64,000 nucleotides of DNA from Portunus trituberculatus. Taxonomy: Eukaryota > Arthropoda > Malacostraca > Decapoda > Portunidae. The translations under genes were made by a program, and so were the position numbers. Positions 1 to 14,149 of the stretch are shown in pieces; the first letter of the stretch is position 1; every line of letters begins with the position of its first letter. Below the pieces are notes generated by a model. It did no database searches. It was not told the DNA's origin and saw only the letters and a list, made by a program, of their open reading frames with translations. Where the stretch lies: the NCBI RefSeq assembly GCF_017591435.1, contig NC_059259.1, forward strand, positions 1,292,172-1,356,171. Reading direction: 5' to 3'.

Positions 1-484
1 CAGATGCCACTGAAGGAAAGCTACCAGACGGGTAGAAGGAGGGGAAATCCACACTAAACTCAACACCTACATCGGATTTGGAACCATCAGTAAAGACAGG
101 GATGGCATCAGAATGTGTAAAATAGTGTTCTAAAAACCGTGTGTAGGACAGAGCTGGCGGGAGATCCTTCTTGTCATCCATAGCAGTAGGGCATAACGAG
201 GCGTCGGTAAGCTGCCAATAACCAACTCGAGGGAGTCGGAAAGAATAGACAGGAGTGGGGACGATAGCTAAATCCGTCTTGAGAGAGACGACTCGAAGAC
301 CAAAAGGTTTAGGGAGACTAGATCGAGTGGCATACGCTTGCGAACGCAAGTCCCGCAATATTGGCACACAAGGGACAGTCAGGAAGACGGTGGGTGCGAA
401 ACCAACACCGGAGCAGCGAAAATTGGCGCCGGAGGTCGAGCGGCCAGAAACCAGCATCCACTATTAGGCTAGAAATTGAAGATG
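1..484 (-). mobile_element. Family A non-LTR copy A1 (fragment, RNase H start and RT tail)
   Basis: On the minus strand this matches the part of family A ORF2 that joins the RT tail to RNase H. The RNase H start TDGSKSD and the preceding VDAGFWPLDLRR block can both be read, with frameshifts between them. It enters from the left window edge. It ends abruptly near 484, inside the block that continues in other copies towards the RT thumb, and is replaced there by a GGAT/GATA microsatellite. No element terminus lies in the window. It is a dead fragment. Confidence 0.85.
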
Positions 485-685
485 GGATGGATAGATGGAT
501 GGATGGATAGTTAGACAGATGTATAGATAGATAAATAAACAGATGGATGGGTAGATGGTCGGATATATGGAAGAATAGATAGAAGAATGGATAGATAGAC
601 AGGGAGGGAGTGTGAAGATGCTTTTATTTTAGTTTTTGTTTCTATATGAAGAGAACAGGCGTCACTAGAGAAAACGAATGAAAGA

Positions 686-756
<71 letters not shown>
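481..756. repeat. GGAT/GATA-type and (GA)n microsatellites
   Basis: Imperfect GGAT/GATA/GACA tetranucleotides run from about 481 to 610. A pure (GA)n tract occupies about 688-756. The tetranucleotide part directly abuts the broken end of copy A1. Open frames here (poly Leu-Ser or Arg-Glu) are repeat artefacts. Confidence 0.95.
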
Positions 757-758
<2 letters not shown>

Positions 759-1179
759 AACGTCCTTCCAACACAACATATGTTCGTGCTCTGACAGCTC
801 TGCGCTTCTCTGTTCGTGACGATCACTTGAGGCATACGGACGACTGCGTTCGAATTTTTATCGTGCCTGGCGCATGAGCAGTATGGGTGATACACGGTTT
901 TTCATGAGACACGATTTATCGCTACACGGTGCTTCATAGTGTACTAGTATAAAGACGGTTCCTTACCGGCTCAGGATATCTTTTCTTGCCCTTTTGACTA
1001 AGATCAAAGTATAGTGTTCGCTTTAAGGCGAGTTCCATCCTGACCCACGGCAGTTACTTGGTGAGATTTGTGGTGCTTTCTCTTTAATTACCTAAACAAT
1101 TGACCAGAAGCTGATATGGCTGCCTTAATTACCCTTTTGCATTAGGCATTAAGGCAAATCACTTACATCGTGTTATTAA
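757..1179. other. Unrecognised spacer
   Basis: I see no coding pattern, repeat family or RNA gene here. It is mixed-composition sequence with several short TTAATTACC-like motifs near 1085-1135. It leads into a degraded retroelement tail. Confidence 0.5.
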
Positions 1180-1545
1180 ATACGATTTCGTCTTATCAGT
1201 TCCACTTCTCTGACTGATTATCCTTAGCCTCTTTCTTAGTGCCGCAATGTTGCATCTTTTGTAACTTCTATCATTATTATTATTATTATTTTTTTTTTTT
1301 TGCCAGTGGGTCTTCTGATCTTGCCTCTTTACCTTTCGCGGCCTCGCTATTCTCAGTTATTCATACTTTTCTTCGGTAAACTCTGGAACTCCATAACTGC
1401 GTCTGTATTTCCATTTTCCTACAACCTTAACTCCTGTAAAAGGAGTTTTCAATATATTTATCCTACTTTGTTGGCAAACTTTCTCGGACCTGCTCGGGCA
1501 CTGGCAAATAAATGGTCATTTTCTAATTGCTATTGTTGATCTTAG
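1180..1545 (+). mobile_element. Family J (Jockey/CR1-like) 3' fragment J1
   Basis: The decayed plus-strand translation follows the C-terminus of the near-complete family J element at 18555-21851. It reads a LIS-STSLTDYP block, then CRNVASF, then GKLWNSITASVFPFSYNLNSCKRS, which corresponds to the FIPYTGKLWNSLPVSVFPPAYDLNSFKRG end of the large copy. A run of ATT and T interrupts the middle (about 1272-1300). Frames shift several times. This is a dead 5'-truncated copy, the usual fate of such elements. Confidence 0.75.
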
Positions 1546-1786
1546 CCTGATTCCATCTCTTTCATAAAAAAAAAAAAATCTTCAATGCAGTCAACATGAA
1601 AATAGTGATAGATGCTAGTAAGGGATTCAACATTGTGCAATGAGAGAAAAAAAAGGCTGATTTTGAGGATAATTGACAGGAGGAACTTTTCAATCCAACG
1701 TAGTCCAAAAGAACGGTGTGCGAGAATTCCTGGCACGCCACACATACGAAACAAAGTATATACATGGATGGATAAGGAAGGCCCTA

Positions 1787-1858
<72 letters not shown>

Positions 1859-2037
1859 CTGAGATGACGCAGGAATAGAGTGTGTGTGTATAAATGTAGT
1901 AATATTTAATCATTCCAAGTGCCTTTTAAAGATTATTTTCCAGATATAATTTCATCCCATCGCCTGATAACTCTTACGGGAACAGGCGATCAGACGGTAC
2001 ATGGACTGGAATGGTGGGGCAAGTCTACAGAGGGGTA

Positions 2038-2041
<4 letters not shown>
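1546..2041. other. Spacer with (GA)n microsatellite
   Basis: An A-run near 1566-1577 and a pure (GA)n tract at about 1791-1857 are the only structured parts. The rest is not recognised. Minus- and plus-strand open frames here are driven by the GA tract. Confidence 0.7.

Positions 2042-2105
<64 letters not shown>
2042..2105. repeat. (AT)n microsatellite
   Basis: Uninterrupted AT dinucleotide run immediately upstream of a family J fragment. Confidence 0.97.
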
Positions 2106-2107
<2 letters not shown>

Positions 2108-2290
2108 CACAGTATGTTCCCTCGGTATGTTCTTTATTCATAATCTTAACTGGAAACTTCACATATCATCTCTTAAAACAGCTTCTATGAAGTTAGTTAG
2201 ACGTTCTGAGGCGTCTCTGCCAGTTTTTCTCGCCCCTCCAACTGCTAACACTGTACAAGAGCTTATCCGCCCCTGTATGGAATACTTTTC
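2106..2290 (+). mobile_element. Family J fragment J2 between two simple-repeat tracts
   Basis: The translation reads FIHNLNWKLHISSLK, then a LAPPTANTVQELIRPCMEY block. The near-complete copy J4 has TKNLNWKFHISTLAKSAS and LLALYKGLIRPCMEYGSH at the same place, just downstream of the RT domain. Only about 60 codons survive, bounded by (AT)n on the left and a compound CA/AT tract on the right. It is non-functional. Confidence 0.75.
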
Positions 2291-4058
<1,768 letters not shown>

Positions 4059-4357
4059 GAAGTGGATATCGGCCTTGGCCCATTCACTGTGACAACTGAA
4101 CGCGCAACAGCAGTTGATTTTACATATCCTGTTGAAGTAACTTCTGGTCGAATATTGGCTGGACAGAAGAAACTGGAGGTGGACCCGTGGGGTTTCATGC
4201 TACCACTTAGCCCAGAGGTGTGGATGGCAACATTCATCTCGCTTACTATTCTGCCTGGAATCATAAGTCTACTTATATATTTCTTCATCAACAAGAAACA
4301 AATTATCAATCAGTGGAAAAAACAACAGTTTGGCTTTCTCATGATGTTTCTACAAGA

Positions 4358-4359
<2 letters not shown>
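4059..4359 (+). CDS. Ionotropic receptor (iGluR-like) exon: end of S1 lobe and M1
   Basis: A 301-bp exon candidate follows a polypyrimidine-AG acceptor (TTTACAG, AG at 4057-4058) and ends at a perfect GTAAGT donor (4360). It encodes EVDIGLGPFTVTTERATAVD, then FTYPVE, then a PWGFMLPLSPEVW block, a hydrophobic M1 segment (TFISLTILPGIISLLIYFF) and FGFLMMFLQES. The GLGPFTVTxERxxxVDFTYPV block is the classic S1 ligand-lobe signature of arthropod ionotropic receptors, and PLSPEVW precedes M1 in that family. Entry is phase 0 and exit phase 1. The frame is intact. Receptors of this kind are chemosensory cation channels of sensory-neuron membranes. Upstream exons were not identified. Confidence 0.85.

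Positions 4360-4364
<5 letters not shown>

Positions 4365-4426
<62 letters not shown>
4365..4426. repeat. (TC)n microsatellite abutting a splice donor
   Basis: A pure CT tract starts within the last base of the GTAAGT donor of the receptor exon. Confidence 0.97.
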
Positions 4427-5462
<1,036 letters not shown>

Positions 5463-6660
5463 AGGATGGATGGATGGATGGTTTTGATTTTAGGCGCCGC
5501 AACTACAAAGGTCATGTAGCGTCTCTACAATATATTAATTAAGACAATATTGATAAGAAATTAAAAACAATTCAAAACAATAAGAAATAAAGTAACAAAA
5601 AAAAAAAAATAAAATTACAATAGTTAAATAAAGCATTAAAAATACATATAATAAAATTAAATAAAATTCACACATTGGGGAAAAGCCCATGGCCTGGGGC
5701 CAGACATGCTGGACCAACCACCTTTGAGAGATAGTAGACACCGCTATCGCTACCGCGACACCGGTAGAGGAAGCGGTGTCATACCTCGATTAAACTAGGG
5801 CACTCTACCAGAAGGTGCCGCACGGTGAGCGGCACCAAGCAGTCACCACAATAAGGTTGTGAGTCCCTGGTCAACAGGTACCTTTGTGTAAGGTACGTGT
5901 GACTTATGCGCAGTCGCGCCAATAAAGTCTGTGCAAGGCGATCCCGGACATGGGAGTATGTCCATTGAGGGATAGTGGAAGTATTGATCTCTCGCATTTT
6001 CGAGGTTGCGACCCCCTTTAGCTATCTCCTCTGCTGGAACAGGGGCAGGAAATGGAGCCCGACTTGCTGGCGGGTACACCTACGTGACCAGATACCCAAC
6101 AGAACCCAACACGATATCCTCGTTAGTTTAGAAGATATAGCCACTCCAGGGCTGATAAAACCAAAGGGTTAAGGGAGACAATGCAAGAGAGGGCAGTAAG
6201 AGCACTGCGACAGTCACTAAAAATTGTAAAAGACAAAACAGGAAGAGTAAAAATAATCTGTAAAGCTAGGACTATGGCAGACAGCTCCGCAGTAAAGACG
6301 GAGGCCACTGAAGGAAGGCTGCCAGACCGATAAAAGAGGGAAAACCACACTAAACCCAACGCCTGCGTCGGATTTGGAACCATCAGTAAAAACAGGGATA
6401 TCATCAGAATGGATAAAAAGTGTTCTAAAACCGTGTGGGACAGAGCTGGCAAAAATCCTTCTTGCCATCCATGGCAGGAGGGCATAATGAGATAACAGGA
6501 AGCTGCCAATAACCAACTCGTGGGAGCCGGAAAGAGTACACAGGAGTGGGGTCGATAGATAATCTGCCATGAGATTTGCAACTCGAAGGCCAAAAGGTTT
6601 AGGAGACTCGGTCGAGTGACATACGCCTGCGAACGCGAGTCCCGCAACATTGACAGACAA
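5463..6660 (-). mobile_element. Family A copy A2 (3' part, runs into assembly gap)
   Basis: The 3' end is on the left: a (GGAT)n tail at about 5464-5481, then the GGCGCC pair at 5493-5498 and 5518-5523 (the second copy mutated to AGCGTC). An A/T-rich 3' UTR follows to about 5690. Next comes the ORF2 C-terminus with CGDCLVPLTVRHLLVECPSL (zinc-binding C-x2-C-x7-H-x4-C) at about 5790-5860, then RNase H (TDGSKSDAGVGFS near 6390). An internal deletion near 6050 fuses parts of the RNase H tail. The copy continues up to the N run, so its 5' end is unknown. Confidence 0.9.
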
Positions 6661-7160
6661 NNNNNNNNNNNNNNNNNNNNNNNNNNNNNNNNNNNNNNNN
6701 NNNNNNNNNNNNNNNNNNNNNNNNNNNNNNNNNNNNNNNNNNNNNNNNNNNNNNNNNNNNNNNNNNNNNNNNNNNNNNNNNNNNNNNNNNNNNNNNNNNN
6801 NNNNNNNNNNNNNNNNNNNNNNNNNNNNNNNNNNNNNNNNNNNNNNNNNNNNNNNNNNNNNNNNNNNNNNNNNNNNNNNNNNNNNNNNNNNNNNNNNNNN
6901 NNNNNNNNNNNNNNNNNNNNNNNNNNNNNNNNNNNNNNNNNNNNNNNNNNNNNNNNNNNNNNNNNNNNNNNNNNNNNNNNNNNNNNNNNNNNNNNNNNNN
7001 NNNNNNNNNNNNNNNNNNNNNNNNNNNNNNNNNNNNNNNNNNNNNNNNNNNNNNNNNNNNNNNNNNNNNNNNNNNNNNNNNNNNNNNNNNNNNNNNNNNN
7101 NNNNNNNNNNNNNNNNNNNNNNNNNNNNNNNNNNNNNNNNNNNNNNNNNNNNNNNNNNNN
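6661..7160. other. Assembly gap (500 N)
   Basis: Exactly 500 unknown bases, a conventional scaffold-gap length, so the true distance is unknown. The left side is family A and the right side is family J. Confidence 1.
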
Positions 7161-7660
7161 ATGAAACTTAGCTATCCCTGTTGGTCTGTCCTTTACTCAT
7201 AATCTTAACTTGACTCTTCAACATCTTATCTCTTGCCTAAACAGCTTCTTTGAAGTAGCGCGTTCTGCGACATATCCGCAAGTTTTCCAAGCCCCTCCAA
7301 CTGCTAACTCTGTACAAGGGCCTTCCTTATCCCTCCTTGTATGGAGAACTCTTCGCATATTTGTGTGGTCTCCACGCACTCAGTTTTGTTAGAGTGGAAT
7401 CAATAGCTTTTTGTCTCACCGACTCCTCTCTTCTGACTGACTCTCTTCAACCTCTTTCTCACCGCCGGAATGTTGCAACTCTTGCTATCTTTTATCGTTT
7501 TTTTTCATGCTAACTGTTCTACTGATATTGCTAACTGCATGCTTCCCTTCCTCCTGCGACCTCGGTGCACAACGTTTTTTTCTTCCTCTCAATCCTTTTT
7601 TGTCCAACTCTCTGATGCGAGAGTTAACAAGTACTCTCAGTAATTCATACCTTTAAACAT
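7161..7660 (+). mobile_element. Family J 3' fragment J3
   Basis: A degenerate plus-strand copy of the post-RT region of family J. FTHNLN..., then APPTANSVQGP, then SIAFCLTDSSLLTDSL and HRRNVATLAIFYR follow the order seen in J4 (FTKNLNWKFH, LLALYKGLIRP, FRLINSSPLTDCLDSL, HRRNVASLSVFYR). It shares the APPTAN block with J2, so J2 and J3 are closer to each other than to J4. Frameshifts are frequent. The final tail is lost in A-rich sequence near 7700. Confidence 0.75.
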
Positions 7661-7814
7661 TTTAAACACTTTATTATATTTGTCTTATGTACATGGATTA
7701 ACAAAAAAAAAAAAAAAAAGTTTACCACGACAAATAGCCCTTTGTAAGCTATATATAACTTTAAAGGCAAAAATATAAATTTACAGATACACAAAAAGAT
7801 AACTATTCTCCATG

Positions 7815-7815
<1 letters not shown>

Positions 7816-7884
<69 letters not shown>

Positions 7885-7899
7885 GAGGAGGAGGAGGAT
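7816..7899. repeat. (GA)n tract grading into (GGA)n tail of copy A3
   Basis: (GA)n from about 7816 to 7880, then (GGA)n to about 7898, immediately before the family A 3' end. The GGA part is best read as the element's polymeric tail, and the GA part as the target microsatellite. Confidence 0.9.
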
Positions 7900-8093
7900 T
7901 TGGTGTTAGGCGCCGCAATAGCATAGGTCATATAGCGCCGCATGAAACTATTTAATTAAAACCAAAAGGGTTTAAAACAAATCGTAAAATAACTGAAACA
8001 AGTAAAAACGATAAAATTAATGGTAATTAAAAACAAAAAGCTACAATAATATACATAAAACATTAAAATACATATAATAAAATTAAATAAAAT

Positions 8094-11000
8094 TCACAGT
8101 TTTGGGAGAAGGCCAGCTTCTCCCAAAAATCTAAAAACGTCATGGCCTTGGGCCAGACACTTTGGTCCAAGGACCTTTGAGATATAATAGACATCGCTAT
8201 CTCTACCGCGACAGCGGTAGAGGTAGCGGTGTCGTAACTCTATCAAACTAGGGCACTCACTCTACCAATAGGTGCCGCACGGTAAGCGGCACCAGGCAGT
8301 CATCACAATAAGGTTGAGGGTCCCTGGTCAACAGGTACCTTTGTGTAAGGTACGTGTGACCTATACGCAGTCGCGCCAATAAAGTCTGTAAACGTCGATC
8401 TCGAACATGGCTGTATGTTCAGTGAGGGATAGAGGAAATAGTGATCTCTCCCATTTTCAAGGCTGCGACCCCCGTTAGCCATCTCCTCTGCCAGATTGCT
8501 GCAACTGCCTCACGAATTAGAGGAAAGACATCTCGAAACGGAACAGACGCAGGAGATGGAGCGCGACTTGCTGCCTCTTTAGCAAGGCGATCTGCGTGTT
8601 CATTCCCTGGAACACCAACGTGACCAGGAACCCAACAGAACCCAACACGATATCCTCGTTGTGTAAGAAGGTATAGCCACTCTAGGGCTGATAAAACCAA
8701 AGGGTTAAAGGATATAGTGCAAGAGAGAGATGTAAGAGCACTGCGACAGTCACTAAAAATTGTAAAAGACGAAACCAGTAGAGTAAAAATTATTTGTAAA
8801 GCTAGGACTATGGGAGACAGCTCCGCAATAAAAGCGGATGCCACTGAAGGAAGGCTGCCAGACCGATAAAAAGAGGGGAAAACCACACTAAATCCAACGC
8901 CTTAGTCGGATTTGGAACCATCAGTAAAAACAGGGATATCATCAGAATGCATAAAAAAGTGTTCTAAAAACCGTGTGTGGGACAGAGCTGGCAGAAAATC
9001 CTTCTTGCCATCCATGGCAGGGCATAATGAGGTAACAGGAAGCTGCCAATAACCAACTCACGGGAGACGGAAAGAGTACACAGGAGTGGGGTCGATAGAT
9101 AACTCTGCCATGAGATTTGCAACACGTAGGCCAAAAGGTTTAGGGAGACTCGGTCGAGTGACATACGCCTGCGAGCGCGAGTCCCGCAACATTGACACAC
9201 AGGGGACAAAATCAGGCAGACGGTGGGTGCGAAACCAACACCGGAGCATCGAAGATTGGCGCCGGAGGTCGAGCGGCCAGAAACCAGCATCCACTAGAAG
9301 GCTAGGTATTGGAGATGTCCGAAATGCACCCGTAGCCAAGCGGACCCCAGCATGATGCACGGGGTCAAGCGAGCGTAGTCGTGCATCTGTTGCGGATGAG
9401 TAGATCTCACAGCCGTATTCCAGCTTCGGAAGTATGAGTGTACGGTGAAGCAACAGCAACGTGTCCCTGTCCGCACCCCAAGAGGTATGACTTAAAACCC
9501 GAAGAAGGGATAGTGCCTGCCGACAAGACGCCTTAAGAGAGCGAAATGGGAACCCAGGTGAGACGGTTGTCAAATAAAAGGCCAAGATATCGAGTCGCCT
9601 CCACGCATGAGAGGCGTCTATTGGCGAGGTATAAATCCGGGTCTGGATGGACACCACGGTTGCGACAAAATGCATGGCTACGGTCTTCGAGGTGGAGAAT
9701 CGAAAACCATTCATGTTGGCCCAACTGGACACCCTATTGATCGCCAGTTGGAGCTTGCGCTCAATCAGTGACATCCTAGAAGCAGCAAAGAGATGCACAA
9801 GTCGCCATCATATAAAGAACTGTGAACGCCATCCGGTAGGGTATCTATAACACCATTTATTGCAACTGCGAATAGCGTAACACTAAGAATACTTCCCTGT
9901 GGGACACCGTCATTTAAAGCTGTAGCATCGGAGAGAACACTCCCAACTCGAACCCGTAAAAAACGTCTGGATAAAAACTGCTGGATAAAAATAGGAAGGT
10001 GGCCCCGAAGGTCAAAATTAAACAAAGACTGTAAAATGCCATGACGCCAAGAAGGCATAAGGTATATCATCTGGCCCAGGAGAAGAGTCGTGACACTGGG
10101 ACAAAGCGGTCCGCAACTCGGAAGCAGAGAAAGGGACATTATAAGACTCCTCTCCAGCGGAAGAAAAGTTTATGCCGAGAGATTCCATTCTCTGGCGGTG
10201 ACGTGCGCCCGGAGCTGCAGGATGCCTCTGGGAAACACTGGCAAAGTGCTCCGCGAAGAGGTCAGCGACATACCTAGTGTCTGCCACCGTTCGCCCAGCA
10301 GACAACAAAATTGGTGGGGAAGGAGCAGAATACTTCCCAGCAATTCGGCGGACTTTGTTGAAGACATCCGTAAGATGGGTCCGGACGTTTATGGAAGAGA
10401 CATAGGCTTTCCACGAGGCTCTTTGTGCTTCTTTCAAAATGCGGCGGGCCCGAGCTCGGCTTCGCCGAAAAGCTTCCAGGCACTGCGGGTCCCCACGATG
10501 TCGCCGGAGACGAGAGAAAGCTGCCCGTTTCTCTTTTACCGCTGCAGTGCATGCTGCGTTCCACCAAGGAACGGGACGCTTAGTAAAGCGACCTGACGTC
10601 CTAGGGATTGTCTGAAGGGCTAAAGAAATAAAAAATCGGTAAAATAATCAACAGCCTCAGCACAAGTAGAAAAGTCAGCCAGCGGACGGATAAAAGAGCT
10701 AAGGTCTGTGAATCGACGCCAATCTGCCTTGTCTAAAACCCAGCGTGGTGGCCGGGACTGTGGCTCAGATTTCACAGATTGCAATAAAATCGGAAAGTGG
10801 TCACTACCGTGTAAATCCGGTAGGACTCGCCAATTAAAATCAAGGAAAGAATTAGATGTACAAAGAGAAAGATCGATAGCTGTAAAAGTCCCAGTAGGAC
10901 TGTGGAAATGTGTAACATCCCAGAATTTAAAATCTCCAATCCCTCATCCTCAATAAAAGAACCGATTAAAACCCCACGAGGATTACTAGCACCTTCATCC

Positions 11001-11420
11001 CACAATGGGTGACGGCCGTTAAAATCTCCCAACAAAGAAAAGGCGGAGTCAGCTGACGCACCAGGCCGTCAAGCTCACCCCTGGAGACAGGAAGCCGAGG
11101 AGGAGATATAAACTGCAGATGGTGTACAGTCGTCCCATAAAGACCTTAACAGCAACCACCTGAAGGGAGAGTTAAGTTGTACCGGGATAACAGGTATATC
11201 CTGACGGACTAGAATAGCTGTGCCACCGTGGTGGCCCTGGTCAGGAAAGGAGTGTTAAAAAGGCACGATAGCCAGGAGGACTAGAATAAGTACTATCACC
11301 TATCATAGTCTCTTGTAGAGCTACACAGGCTGGAGAGAACTCCGACAGCAAAGCTCGGAGTTCCCCACGAGGCGCGAAGGCCTCTACAGTTCCACTGTAG
11401 AAGCTTGAAGACGACTATTT
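8094..11420 (-). pseudogene. Family A ORF2 in A3 (EN-RT-RNase H), broken
   Basis: Read right to left: AP-endonuclease start (LLQWNCRGLRA near 11395) and its GDFNGRHPLWDEG catalytic block near 11000; the RT N-terminus (SQCHDSSPGPDDIPYAFL near 10090); a deletion that removes RT motifs 1-3; the RT active site changed to YDGD near 9810; the thumb; RNase H with TDGSKSD near 8930 and WVPGHVGVPGNEHADRLAKE near 8600; and the C-x2-C-x7-H-x4-C knuckle near 8280. It stops at TGA (8094-8096) after LPKL. Frameshifts and the deletion make it inactive. Family knowledge: EN nicks target DNA, RT copies the RNA at the nick, and RNase H removes the template. Confidence 0.9.
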
Positions 11421-13305
11421 GGGTGCAGTGGACGAGCGAGCCTTTTGAGGCTGCCCGTGACTGACCTGACTAGAAATAATCAAACGACGAGAAGACACCG
11501 GGAGTTGAGGTGTGCCGGGTCGTTGGACCTCAGCCTTTCGGCTTATCGGTGGTGATGCGAACTATCATCACTTTTACCTGGTCCTCGGAGGACGAGGATC
11601 AGGCAGGACTGCACTTTCCGATACAGTTGGTCCACGAGGGACGGCTGTGACAATATCATCGGACGTCTCCATGCTCAAGACCGTCCTCATCATAAGAAGC
11701 CCGATCTGAGACGGAGGGCGTCACAGAAGGCTGGACAGAAACTACTGGAGCTACCCTAGCAGAGCGGTCCCTGGAGGACTCACGATTATAAGCACCGGGA
11801 GAAAACTTAGACTGCTTATGCTGAGCTAAATCTAACGACTCCGCAGAGCCGCGGTGCCGCTTAGTTAGACCCTTGAAAGGCTTAGGAGATACAGGTGGCA
11901 AATGGACATCTACTACATGGGTGACTTTGGTCAAGTCCGTATTTTTCTCGTCACTTCTAAGAGATGACTCAACCGAGTCATCAGCCAAAATGGCAAACCT
12001 GTTAGCCAGATAAACAGGACCACCCGCCCCAACAGAGCGAGAGGTAGCAGGAGGAGTTGTCTTCGGACCGGCAGACTCAGCCGAAGAGCGAGCGGCCAAT
12101 GAAGCATAGGATGTCGCACCAGTACCATCCTTCTGGCGGTACAGGAGTTCACGGCGGGCGCTACCGAGGCTGATAAACTGACTATTGGCAAGCTGTAGAA
12201 TGTCCTGCTCCAGGCGATACCTGGGGCATTGCCTGGAACGTACCTGGTGAGCATCACGACAATGAAAACAATAAGCTGCACCATTGCAATGCTCCTCTGA
12301 ATGCGAGTCGAGTGCAGAGCAATTACCACATCGGGAAGCTTCCTTACACGAGCTTTTCCCGTGACCGTACCCATAGCATGAGAAGCACTGAAGAGGGCGA
12401 GAAACAAAGCGCCTCACCCTAAGGTTGATAGGACCGATATTAACACGGTCAGGAAGGGTGGACCAAAAAGTGAGAAGGACCATGTTGGAGGAGTTCCTCA
12501 TCTTAGTCACCTTTTGTACTGAGCTAGGGCACATTGCTAGTATTTCCTCTTCTGGGAATTCATAGAGGTCTTGGCTATAAACACAACCTTTGCTATAGTT
12601 AAAGGTGGGATGAGCCTTAACAGTCTCAAACATGCTGTCAGAAGGGCATGGGAGATGTTGCAACATCCTAGCTTGCGTAAGATCTTTTGCTCGCACAAGC
12701 ACCCCCTTCCCATACTTTTTCAGATTCCCCTCAGGAATCGTGCCGATTTCTTTGGACAGGTACCGGGAGGCATGGATGAAATTCCACGCCCATTTCTATA
12801 GTACGCCACAAACCAACGTGGAGGTGGGATCTGGCGGACTGCTGGAACTGAATTCTCTAAATAGTTTTCAAAAACATTTGGGATGTAATCCATGTCACTG
12901 TCTGAAATATTACGTGACTGGAGAAATTCAGTTTTAAAGCCATGGCCGGCGAGGGCAGAGATGCTACATGTTCATAAGCCAAACGAGCTTCATCACATGA
13001 CATAAACGTTACATAGCAGCGGTTAGAAGGAAAGTCCTTATCATAAACCAGTCGAATGCGAACAACCGTACCATACGCCTTGAGAAGTGAGTGCAAGGCA
13101 TGATAGGAAAATGATGGATTAACATTTACCATTACAAGAGAGTCATATGCAGCAGAAATGCATCCTCAGAAGAACTTCCAGAACAGGAGACTGCTGTGGG
13201 AGGCCCTTGTGGAGGGAATCCTCCTCCACTCAGACCTGAAGATGACGTCTCGTGGGCCAGGTCAGCCACCTCACGAGAACCTGAATGTTTTTTGTGTTTT
13301 CCCAT
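11415..13305 (-). pseudogene. Family A ORF1 in A3 (RRM plus zinc knuckles)
   Basis: The frame begins at an ATG (13305) with MGKHKKHSGSREVADLAHE and ends at TAG (11415-11417) after STAPK. It has an RRM-like fold near residues 70-140 (VMVNVNPSF as RNP2, NRCYVTFM as RNP1). A long middle part leads to KVTKMRNSSNMVLLTF and then three knuckles: CFSCYGYGHGKSSC, CGNCSALDSHSEEHC and CFHCRDAHQVRSRQC. The tail is Ser/Pro-rich. Such ORF1 proteins bind element RNA in the RNP. Three or more frameshifts (for example near 13160, 12800 and 11670) break it. The stop lies inside the start of the ORF2 frame. Confidence 0.88.
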
Positions 13306-13714
13306 AAAAAAAACAGCTACACAAAAAATTGGCTCCAGGGGCAAGGGAAACCACCTACTGGGACTACAATGGGAGGAGCGCTGGCTGCCGTGGACGGGTA
13401 CCTCGTCCCCATGCGGACCAGTCGTTTTAGAAATAGGCCCCACATGATACGAATGTTTGTCCACGACAGAGTTGAGACAAAGCATCCCAGCCCGGACACC
13501 CAACCATCCAGCACAGGACAGCCCCTATTGGGCGATCTCTCCAGCGGGTGGTCCACTGGCAGCCTACGTAGGAACCATTTAGTCTGGCCCCTCACTGGCG
13601 ACCGTACTAGCATGGGTAGCCCTCTCCCCTCGAAAGGGCAGAGCAGGGCCTAAGCCCCTAGCCTAGCTCAGGGGGGCACAAGCCCCCACCACGACAAGGC
13701 GGTTCCCATCTGGG

Positions 13715-13717
<3 letters not shown>

Positions 13718-13766
<49 letters not shown>
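13718..13766. repeat. (GA)n microsatellite, right flank of A3
   Basis: Pure GA run directly after the 5' G-run of copy A3. It mirrors the GA tract on the other side. Confidence 0.95.
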
Positions 13767-13770
<4 letters not shown>

Positions 13771-13892
13771 AAAAAATGGTCCATTTATTTTTAACACATT
13801 GGGTAATTACCCAATGTACATATAACATGTAAAAATAAACTCCTATCCAAAATTTATTTTTTCATATCACTAATAAAATAACAATAAAAACA

Positions 13893-13938
<46 letters not shown>

Positions 13939-13982
13939 ATATAAAATAAATATAATAATAGTTTTACATTTATTATTATTAA
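13767..13982. other. A/T-rich spacer with (AAT)n
   Basis: Unrecognised A/T-rich DNA with an AAT/TAA trinucleotide tract at about 13897-13936. The next family A tail begins at its end. Confidence 0.7.
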
Positions 13983-14149
13983 GATGGATGGATGGATTTG
14001 CCTTAGGCACCGCAACAGCTGGGGTCATATGGCGCCGCAACTATAGTTTTAGTTTTACTAAAACTAGTTAAAAAAAAATTAAACTAAAGTTAACTAAAAA
14101 CTAAGATTACAATAAAATTAAATAAAACATTAAAATACATAAGAAATAA

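Larger units (their letters stand above)
7881..13717 (-). mobile_element. Family A copy A3 (both ends present, about 5.8 kb)
   Basis: The copy runs from its (GGA)n tail and GGCGCC hairpin (7909-7914 and 7934-7939) to the 5' terminus ending CATCTGGGGGG at 13717 on the plus strand. Both flanks are (GA)n, so insertion was into a GA microsatellite and any target duplication is hidden within it. Order on the minus strand: 5' UTR, ORF1, ORF2 (EN, RT, RNase H, CCHC), 3' UTR. About 0.4 kb of RT is missing at about 10043, where CATGACGCCAA is joined to GAAGGCATAAGG. This is the most nearly terminal-to-terminal copy apart from A8. Confidence 0.92.

Noticed and set aside
12571..12937. Plus-strand open frames antisense to ORF1 (also 29002-29283 and 55623-55904)
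   Set aside because: They recur in each copy only because the minus-strand ORF1 is conserved. No independent coding signature.
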